Assembly (NCBI GenBank): GCA_036852015.1
Contig: JAANDG010000365.1
Location: 1-64,000, forward strand
Direction of reading: 5' to 3'
DNA from: Pelodera strongyloides
Taxonomy: Eukaryota > Nematoda > Chromadorea > Rhabditida > Rhabditidae
Length of the DNA: 64,000 nt
Below the pieces are notes generated by a model, which saw only the letters and a program-made list of their open reading frames with translations, was not told where the DNA came from and ran no database searches. Of the stretch, positions 56,443 to 64,000 are shown one piece after another. Both the position numbers and the translations under genes were made by a program. The first letter of the stretch is position 1. The number at the start of each line of letters is the position of its first letter.

Positions 56443-57000
56443 TTTGTTGCTAACATTTTGAAATTGTATTTTATCCGTAGTACGTTCTTCTCTTCTAATA
56501 AGAGATGGGGACCATCTCTTGTTGGAAGGGCGGGATGTAAGACATACGAGACAATATGTGATAGTAATTATTATTCTTATATTATCTTTATATTTCACAA
56601 TTAGTTTATAGTCACATATTGACTCGTAGTCTTAATGTTTACATCAACACACGAGGAACAACTGTCACTAGCTTTGTGTTGTGTTTTCATTCTTGTGTGT
56701 GCCATGGATAAAGAATGTGGCTAAACTATGTGTATTGATTATATTTAAAATACACATTATTCAACACATAATAATATGAGGCTGGGCGAGCCTCGTATTA
56801 TTACACGGTATTTCGCTTTAAGCGCATAGTTGTATAAGTAAAAAACGCTCACACGTGTCCTTCTCCCACAACTCGATGGTCATGTTGTCCACTCTCATCT
56901 TATTGCAGAGTAATGTTCCCTTTGCTATTTGGAATTGTCTACCAGCGGTAGCTGCTACTGCGAGAGCGGTAAGGAGAAGCACAGCGCTACGAAGTGACAT
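53543..57000 (-). CDS. Transthyretin-like secreted protein (TTR family)
   Basis: Four exons (56853-57000, 54551-54675, 54003-54072, 53543-53661) encode 153 aa. A signal peptide (MSLRSAVLLLTALAVAATAG) precedes RQFQIAKGTLLCNK, then VELWEKDT-type text (MTIELWEKDT) followed across intron 1 by FKDDLLAWTTVSTGGFKMEG and LKIHHECNVDEGCKR. This is the layout of the nematode transthyretin-like family: beta-sandwich, secreted, mostly of unknown function; some members bind ligands or act in cell-corpse engulfment. The family Cys pattern is present (LLCNK, HECN, GCKR, VKCGE). The ATG lies 8 nt after CTTTCAG, so it is probably trans-spliced. Intron 1 (about 2.2 kb) is swollen by a MITE with an LTR element inside it, ending 31 bp from the donor. 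Confidence 0.95.
55322..56805 (+). mobile_element. TRIM-like non-autonomous LTR element
   Basis: 1484 bp, with LTRs at 55322-55590 and 56536-56805 (TGTAAGAC ... ATTATTACA) that differ by one substitution and one indel. A 4-bp target duplication CGGT (55318-55321, 56806-56809) lies within the MITE. A tRNA-Arg-type primer site follows the left LTR at once. A purine tract (GGAAGGGCGGGA) abuts the right LTR. The 945-bp internal part has no coding capacity and carries a T run of over 30 bases at about 56409-56441. The plus orientation is set by primer site and purine tract. Confidence 0.93.
55591..55630 (+). other. Unusually long tRNA-complementary primer site
   Basis: The complement of this stretch reads as the 3' part of a tRNA: a 5-bp T stem GTAGG/CCTAC with loop TTCGATC, acceptor strand, discriminator G and CCA. 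It continues through the variable loop (AGATT) into the 3' side of the anticodon stem (CAGA). It suits tRNA-Arg. Primer sites normally extend only 8-18 nt. Confidence 0.75.
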
Positions 57001-58962
57001 GATCTAAACTGAAAGTTCCTGATTTGGAAACGTCACTTTTCTTATTCAATTTGTTCAGAGCCTTGAGCTTGAGCACACAACTCCAAAAATCTCGTTTATT
57101 ATTTTTGAACGTTGTATCTGATACTATAGATAGAGCAAAATTAACAATTATTTATGTACAAAGAAGACGAAACTATAAACGTAAAAGAATAAAAGCGGTA
57201 CATACAAATACAACATACAATACAAAATTGTAGTTTTCAATTAATCTTGTCTTCTGACTTTTATACTCCACACATTACACGGTTTGTTTTGTCTGTTTCG
57301 CCGCGACGATATTTATATTTTGATATATCATTTATTGACGAATCGTATGGACAAAAATTTTCACAAAGCTCAAAAACGGAAATAATTTTGAAAATATATT
57401 CTTTGCACGTTTTGAATAAAATTCATGATGCTTTCAAGAGTGGTTCAATCGTTCACGATTGCTTCTGAGCAGTATACGACAAGTTCCAGACGTCAACTTG
57501 CTTGATGGCTTCGGGAAAAGAAAGTGTTGAATAGTTTTGTTTTTCTACGCCGAACCTTTGATTTTTTAGAACATATTGTTTAGTACAATCTTCTATGGTC
57601 ATAACTTCATAACGATATTAATTAAAGTGTGACTGTGGGTCGCACGAAAAACCATTACTAAAGACTTTCTGCCGCGACCATATTTGACAGCACACAACAG
57701 CCAAAGGCTGAGTGCCAGGCTGTCAGGCGTGCTCAAAGTTGTGCTGCTCACGTCACTTGACGTCGGCGGACGGTGTTTAGTTTGTATGCTAAACAAAGCC
57801 TAAACAATGCTCGGCCGCATACAAATATCAAAAACGAGAGAGTGAACTTGACAATCGAAAGATCAAAAAATGTTTATTCAAATCGCGTGTGACATCGGGG
57901 TTTCCCAGAGGAAGAAAAGAAATTTATGCAAATTGTAAACCGTTTTGAGGTCAGAGTGAGAAGTGATGTCAGCCGATCAAAAACACAAATGATTTGTTGA
58001 GAAACAATAACAAACATTCACTGTATTGTTATTCGAATTCAACGCTAGCCTAGGCTCGCAAAAGGGGACACCCCACAACGAAACGGCGCACCTCACTAGC
58101 GTGTCTCTGGGTGTGCGCCGCCCCGCTAAATCGACTATTTTTTTTCCGCGCTGATAGCGCAGTTTCGCCAGTGTTCCTCTGTTAATATATCAATGTTCTA
58201 AGTACTTTTTGGTAACCTTGTAGATGAAAATATTTCACAATGTTTGACAAAGTGAGTATAGACTAACGGACTATTTAACCAATATCGCACAATTTTTACA
58301 TTCACCGAACAAAGTTGGTCAAACCACAGCCAAACCACAATCTTTAGTTTTGCATATCAGCATACCGTCAACATCGCTGTAAAATGCGTATCTACTAGAT
58401 TGATATGGTAACTTGCTTGTTCACTTGCTCGCTTACCTTTTTGTCAAAACAACTAGTTACTATTCCATTTTCTCAAATATGCTCCAGCTTTAAGCGTGTC
58501 CTCTGAGCGCCAATCAGAGAAGAGACTCTACCGTATTTATACTGTTCTTGGGTTTGGCCCCGCCCATTTTCTTATCCGTCCTTCCTACTCTCTGTTCTCT
58601 TATGGTACACACTATCTCAGCGATCCCCTGTCTGTCGCTCCTCTCATGAGTTATACACTCCCTAAGGAGTAGCTCAAACTGTCTGCTTGTCCGTCATCTC
58701 GCGGGTGAACTGCTCTCTCCTTCTCTCTCTGACCCGATCTGACCCCGCCCCTTTGGTCAGGTCTGATCTTTTGCAAGAGTTTCTATGTGCTGAATCTTGC
58801 CAGCGCGCTCTGCTCCGCGTAATTACAAATTTATTTAATCCAGAGGGTTTGCACTCTTCACACTATTCTTATACTATTCTCATACTATTCTTTTACGGCT
58901 AATTTCTTTACTATCCTAAGCTGAACACTGGTTGACCCCTGTACTAAAACAACCTGGTATTT
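57001..58962. other. Intergenic region with probable promoter of the gene at 58963
   Basis: Between divergent genes. From about 57,700 it becomes GC-richer than its surroundings. Notable: an imperfect hairpin GGCGCACC ... GGTGTGCGCC at about 58085-58121 followed by a run of T (58136-58144), and a CCAAT box (GCGCCAATCAGAG, about 58509). Pyrimidine-rich stretches follow up to the ATG. No coding exon was recognised. The transcript start is not determinable here. Confidence 0.4.
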
Positions 58963-59601
58963 ATGTCTTTACTGATGGGCGAACCGTCACCATTCAGCGG
59001 TTTTTCCAACCAGCTGCAGCAGAGCGGTAGCGGCGCTAGCGCCAGTTCACCGCCGCACTCAACCGCAAACTTGTTCGAGTTGCTCGGCGCTCAACAGCAG
59101 CTTGGGTTGGCGCTAGCTGTGCAAGCAGGATCTAAGCCGCCGCAGGATCCATGTTTTGAGCAATTGCATCTGAATACTTCACAACCTTTGCCTACCGTAG
59201 TGCCGCAATTATCGTCGGCATTTTCGCTGACTCGACAATTGCCTACAAATTTTCCCTTTACATCGCTGTCATACTGTAGCGCAGCTGACAACAATCCATC
59301 TCGAGTTCCTTCTGGCTCTTTGGTCACATTTTCGAGCAGTGAATTGCTTAGGCAATCTGTTAGCGACGCTAACGCTCGAGCCTTACTGCTCTCGGCTGGA
59401 ATTCCTATTACTGTAAATACTCCGACTACGGTATCCACCATAAGTCAGGCTATGGAGGTTGACCTTAGCAATCCGGGCCCTTCTCAACAATTTGGCATTT
59501 TTCCAAACGCTGACCAGCCCACAACTTCAACGTCTCGTTTGTCAGCGTCAAGCGTTCTGTCTACAGCGCCAACGTCACGAAGTCCATCTACGCCAGCCAG
59601 G
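58963..59601 (+). CDS. First coding exon of an unrecognised regulator-like protein
   Basis: An ATG opens 213 codons ending at a good donor (CCAGCCAGG|GTTAGT) in phase 0. The sequence is rich in Ser, Pro, Gln, Thr and Ala, with NLFELLGAQQQLGLALAVQA and ANARALLLSAGIPITVN as the only helix-like parts. This composition is common in the disordered N-termini of transcription factors and co-regulators. I found no further exon in the remaining 4.4 kb; the first intron may be very long, or the gene may leave the window. Function unknown. Confidence 0.6.
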
Positions 59602-60475
59602 GTTAGTTATTTTTTGTACTATATTTTAAATTGTAATTGCTTAATGATGCACTTAATTGTGTTGTCGTTTGTATAATCTTTTCAACTATGTATATGTTAT
59701 TTCTATGTGTTTAAATATTTATCGCTTTATTTCATGATTGTATACAAAAAAAAACTAAAAATTACTTGGTTTTTGATCCCTTCCCCTGCGTTTTCTAGGA
59801 AATATTATTGTACCCAGAACCGCGTTTATAATAGAATTCTCTATTAGTGATAATTAGTAAACTTGTACTTTCGCACATTTCTATTACTTATACCTCTTTT
59901 TTTTTCCTTTGAAATTATTTCATAGAATAGCTAGACAATTGTTATTTGTTAAATTTTTAGCTGATCAGCGTTTAGCTATAAATTATAAAAATAGACTTTT
60001 AATTTGGCGAAGTGCATGCTTCTATACACATATTTTTTTATAAGAAATCCCATGTTTACAAAATTCTTAGATTTTTAAACTTGTGTTCGCCGTACACCTC
60101 AGTGATTCACTCGGTATTTACTCACTATTGACACTCTGATGTACTAAGTCAAAAGGGTACGGTGCTGTTCACGTCTTAAACGTAAATAACTAACTGTGAA
60201 TACCAGCAACTTTCCTAAATAAACTAAAAGGGCATGTAAATATTGCGTTGAACTCTTTAGGCAAAAATATAGATAATTCGGCAAAAGTGCGCGAAATACG
60301 TGCCATTCAATCGCAGTGCCGACACTTGTGGCTACACGAGCGCCGCGCTCGTTCAAGTAATGTAGCGAGAAATTCCGGACAAAAAATACATTGCAAGTTG
60401 CCAACGCCAAACTTATTCCATTTTCAACGATAATTTTGCAAAGTCAACAACCTACGTACAGCTACATATTTACAT
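59602..60475. other. Presumed intron of the gene at 58963
   Basis: AT-rich sequence with no recognisable exon on the plus strand. Nothing else seen. Confidence 0.35.
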
Positions 60476-60772
60476 TTATTTTTCCACAGAAATGGGGTGA
60501 AATTTTACCTTTTGAACCATTTGATCTGTTATCAGTTTCTCTATTTTCAGAGCACTTTTCGCCCATTCTTTAAACTTTGAGATATCAGTTTTAAGACCTT
60601 GCCGTTGTAAATAGTCTTTAGAAGTGCAAACAACATGTCTCAGGAATGAGGTTGAAAAAATTACAGCTAGTCGCACGCCCAGTTGAACCTTGTCTGTCGA
60701 AATTGTTTCACGTGCGTTTATTGACTTGGTCTTGGTCCCTGATATGTATTTACCTAACCTTTTACTCGGCAT
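60476..60772 (-). CDS. Small single-exon ORF, possibly histone-fold-like
   Basis: The ATG at 60772 opens 98 aa ending at 60476. The upstream extension of the frame has no ATG. After a basic start (MPSKRLGKY) it is mostly helical in appearance: LGVRLAVIFSTSFLRHVV, then a loop, then DISKFKEWAKSALKIEKLI. The long helix-loop-helix pattern recalls small histone-fold proteins (POLE3/POLE4/CENP-W type), but similarity is too weak to claim. AATAAA overlaps the stop. It lies opposite the presumed intron of the gene at 58963. It could also be chance. Confidence 0.35.
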   Translation of the reverse strand: MPSKRLGKYISGTKTKSINARETISTDKVQLGVRLAVIFSTSFLRHVVCTSKDYLQRQGLKTDISKFKEWAKSALKIEKLITDQMVQKVKFHPISVEK

Positions 60773-62050
60773 CGGCACAAGACCAAAACACACTAAACAC
60801 AGTGCAGTATTCGTCTAGTATCAATGTAGTATGAGCCAGGTCGTGGATAGATCCTTGCTCCTTCGGTACTATTCTGATCTCTCACCGTCTCTAGTATGAT
60901 CTGACCACCTGTCGCTTTACTATGTATGATCTATTATCTCTTTATCAGTCTTAACTTTTGCTCGCCAAATCAAGTGCTCAATAAAAGGGAGAATTTCCAA
61001 AATTAGACTTCAAAATCAAATGTTCAGCAAAGAAAACAGTCAAACAAATCTTATCGCTAAATTCTTGTCCCATTCCTTTGACGTCAGCAACTTGGCGATT
61101 TTCGTCACGAAAAATCACCGATTATTTTGGTGAATACTTGGTTGGAACGATTTATCGATTGATTATCATCCATTTTGGCGGGAAATTCAAATTTGTTACA
61201 GTATTGATGTTGAGAGACCATATGTTAATAATAATTATGCACTACTATTTGAAGCTTTTCTAAAAACTATTCAAATAATTTACAAAATACAAGAACTTGA
61301 ACAGTTCTTATTATGTAATTGTATCTTGTTAAATTTTGCGGGGGGAACGCTTTCACTAGTGTGAGCAGCTATTTGCAAAGAACCATACAATTAGGTGCAA
61401 GCAAAAAAAGTAAGAACAATTGCATAAAGAATGTTGTATAATCAGGTGTTATTAACTGTACTGTCTCTTTCTATTATAGTTCTCTTTCCTAATTGCCAAT
61501 ATAAAAAAGAAGCCAAAAAATGACTTCATGCTTTTATTGGTGGACCATTGTGGCGGATATGTATTATGCTAAGCGAGCTCGATGTTTTATTCTAATCATT
61601 ATCATTTGAATACGATACGGGGGAATTTAGTTATCCAAAATCCGTTTTAAAACCCGGCTTTTAGTACTTGGTTGTACTATGGACATGTCTGTTGCGCAAG
61701 AATACTTCCTTGTTCATTATTATTTATATTATCCCGTTGGTTCCTTTCCGCGTGAGCAAAACTCAAGATATACGACAATGAAACTTAGGAATTATTCTCA
61801 AAAAGCACGCAAAAAGAACATTGATTAAATATGCCTAGATGCCAAGTTGCGCTTTTGATTTAAAGTTCCTCTTAATTAGTGATTGTGAAATAACGGAAAT
61901 AAGCGCCTTTCGTAGAATTTTTCAGAGATTAATTTTGGATGAGCTAACACCATAGATATATACCGGAAGTGAAAGCGAATAACAAAAAAGTACGTAAACT
62001 ACCTGGCTTAAGTAAAAAATTGACTCTCATCATTTAGTTATGAATTATGG
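60773..62050. other. AT-rich region without visible genes
   Basis: No open frame here has family resemblance or splice context. If the gene at 58963 extends to the right, this is intron. Confidence 0.4.
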
Positions 62051-62294
62051 TTATACCAGTCGGCTCACGCCGCCTGAGGCGACTTACATGGAAATATGAT
62101 TGGTTTAGCATGGGCATACTTATATACAAAGCTTCAAAGGTATCATAAGAAATTCACATAATAGGAAACAATTGCATATGCATACTTCGCTATTGAGCTG
62201 CGAAACTCTTTTTATACCCGAACACGAAATTTGCATTTCCGTAATGCACATCGGTATGCAAATTAAGCTACAGTTACTCTTTTATATAATAAGA
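62051..62294 (-). mobile_element. Dispersed non-autonomous element, copy 2
   Basis: Inverted copy of 7567-7806, 244 bp, highly similar throughout, including GCCGCCTGAGGCGACTTACA and TTTTATACCCGAACACGAA. On the minus strand it runs from TCTTATTATATAAAAGAG to CTGGTATAA. It confirms the boundaries inferred for copy 1. Confidence 0.8.
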
Positions 62295-62831
62295 CGATAG
62301 TTTTTCACAGTGAACGTACTTTGCGCTCTAATCATCTTTTATACTTATTGCTGGAAAGCCCTAGTAAAAATAATTTTGCTATGCTATAGAGTAAGACTTA
62401 TTCCAAAACACATGGTTCAAAACCAAAATTAATTTGCAAACAAGCAAAATAAGCCAAACGTAAGTACGAATATATATTTCTGCAAGTGAAAACAGGTATA
62501 AAATGTGGATGTAAATAAATAAATAAATGATTATAAATAGCGTGCAGAACACAGAGTACTGACGCAAGGGTACTGACGCAAAAAAACCAATCCTAGCTTA
62601 GCTATACTATACTTTTATTATGAAATTAAATACAACACTCAAGTCCAATACACAATATATAAACCTATTGTTTTGATGTAGTTTCATGTAGGATTGATTC
62701 GGTTTTGAAAGTCCTTCCTGTATTTTGCCCCTCGCTTTACTGCAAAGAAAATTCGTGGAATTATCTGTGATACTAAGGTTTATACGCATCTTGGCTTAGT
62801 GAACTTACGCTTTCGTAAAAAATGAAATTAA

Positions 62832-63241
62832 AGGGTCAGGCCCATTTCAAATGACCACTATTTTTGATGATTCCATTTGATTCTCCATGTCAAATATAGT
62901 AGGGTGCAATATTTTTCTAATTTTCAAGCGAAAAATTCACGCAGTATTCAACAATTTACCCCTGCCAGTCATACCCAACTATTTACCGCATTTGTCACGC
63001 CCCTTCGGGCTAATTGGGCCATATGCACTACTGGGCGTGGCAATTGCGATATTGGCCAATCAGCGCGAAGGGGCGTGCAAACTGCGATAAATAGTTGGGT
63101 ATGACTGCCCACGGTAAATTGCCGAATAGTGTGTGAATTTTGCGCTTGAAAATTAGAAAAATTTTGCACCCTACTATATTTGACATGGTGAACCAGATGG
63201 AATCATCAAAAATACGGGTCATTTGAAATGGGCCTGACCCT
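62832..63241. mobile_element. TTAA-flanked long-foldback MITE, copy 2 of the AGGGTCAGG family
   Basis: 410 bp with TTAA at 62828-62831 and 63242-63245. It begins AGGGTCAGGCCCATTTCAAA and ends with the inverse. The arms pair through nearly the whole length (AACTATTTACCGCA with TGCGATAAATAGTT; CACGCCCCTTCG with CGAAGGGGCGTG). Open frames on both strands are palindrome artefacts. Confidence 0.88.
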
Positions 63242-63245
63242 TTAA

Positions 63246-64000
63246 AGGGAAACAGTACCTAGTTTTTGAAGTTAAGCTATGCTAATAGAATGTTGCTTCC
63301 CATTCAGGAAACCACGCTAATTCCATAGTCCATACATAGTAAAACACGTTTTGAGACCAAATTTCTATGCACTAGTTGGGGCCTAGAATTGTCACGTAAA
63401 TTGCGCGGCAGGCACGTATGTAAATTTGATGCAATCAACATTTTTTGATCTCACAAAATGAGGAAGTAAAGTAGGATGTTATGACTATTTTTGGGTTTTT
63501 TTTTTCTTTGAAATTTCTGGAATGACGGAAGTGAACTCGATCTATCTTCTCAGAATTCCGCGTAATTTTTAACTTTGTATATACCATATAAGCCATCCGC
63601 CATGATTATTTGATCTTTCGTTTTTCACCTCCGCATAATTAATACAAGATTAGATATAGTATAGTTATCCTTTACTATGCCAAAACATCAATTTTCAATT
63701 CAGCGCTTTTAAATAGGGGTTTAATAAGCTTTTCTAGGAAAATGCATAAATTAGCGGATAAGTTTCCCATCTGGATATAATATAGATTATACAAATTCAA
63801 ACTTCATCTTAGTAATGTAACTATGCAATTTTGGAGAATTTTGCTATATAGGTTAAAGGAAATATAGAGGGAAGAACCGTATTATTTGGTGCAAACTCTG
63901 ATGGTAGGCCATAAAACTGGTTAATTTAAAGTAGTTAACAGTCACTTTTTGAAGCCAATTTTGCATAAGTGCAAACTCGTGCATAATATGCAACATGCAT
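63246..64000. other. Window end, nothing recognised
   Basis: AT-rich, no gene, repeat or RNA that I can support. Confidence 0.4.

Larger units (their letters stand above)
55153..56817. mobile_element. TTAA-flanked MITE, AGCGAAATACCGG family, copy 3, interrupted
   Basis: The left part (55153-55321) begins AGCGAAATACCGGCC after TTAA (55149-55152). The right end (56806-56817, CGGTATTTCGCT) is followed by TTAA (56818-56821). A TRIM-like LTR element splits it only 8 bp from its right end. Without the insert it would be about 180 bp, as in the other copies. Confidence 0.92.

Noticed and set aside
1..64000. CRISPR arrays, bacterial operons, rRNA
   Set aside because: No spaced direct-repeat arrays, ribosome-binding sites or rRNA signatures; the window is eukaryotic.

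Overview
The window is eukaryotic and almost certainly from a nematode. Genes are broken into many short exons with T-rich AG acceptors. Most start codons lie 0-40 nt after a good splice acceptor, as expected for spliced-leader trans-splicing. There is a transthyretin-like secreted protein gene, a family expanded in nematodes. The species cannot be fixed from sequence alone. All exon models below were assembled by hand from splice signals and frame continuity; there was no transcript support.

Minus strand, 5.8-17.5 kb: three genes lie head to tail, NDUFAF3 (mitochondrial complex I assembly) and two tandem WDR82/Swd2 paralogues (WD40 subunit of Set1/COMPASS and of PP1-containing termination complexes). 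Exons 2-11 have identical lengths in the two WDR82 copies, so the duplication kept the whole intron plan. Their introns are full of repeats: a 13-unit G-rich minisatellite, a 127-bp tandem duplication, a 37-bp array split by a mobile element, and two TTAA-flanked foldbacks.

Minus strand, 18.0-23.5 kb: a complete BEL/Pao-type LTR element has identical 289-bp LTRs and a 5-bp target duplication. It carries gag and a long phlebovirus-like glycoprotein (env) ORF, but protease, reverse transcriptase, RNase H and integrase are gone. It is an env-bearing, pol-less and apparently young element. A TTAA-flanked MITE sits between env and the 3' LTR.

Plus strand, 25.3-35.3 kb: hcf-1 (host cell factor: Kelch propeller, Q-rich middle, C-terminal Fn3 pair) in 33 exons. 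36.3-38.05 kb: a decayed coding sequence is split by a 1.2-kb foldback element whose arms each hold nine 11-bp GC-rich units. 38-43.8 kb: mostly repeats plus a weak coding fragment. 43.8-50.3 kb, plus: ric-8 (Galpha chaperone/GEF) in 15 exons. 51.5-53.0 kb, plus: a small secreted Ala/Thr/Lys-rich protein. 53.5-57.0 kb, minus: the transthyretin-like gene, whose intron 1 holds a MITE interrupted by a 1.48-kb TRIM-like LTR element. 58.96 kb, plus: first exon of an unrecognised low-complexity regulator-like protein whose remaining exons were not found. 60.5-60.8 kb, minus: a small one-exon ORF. The rest to 64 kb is AT-rich and holds two more dispersed elements.

At least six small foldback or inverted-repeat elements, of several sequence families, sit exactly between TTAA duplications. 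Two non-autonomous LTR elements (the pol-less BEL and the TRIM) begin their internal region with the same 12-nt tRNA-Arg-type primer-binding site, which suggests a shared retrotransposition machinery supplied from elsewhere.
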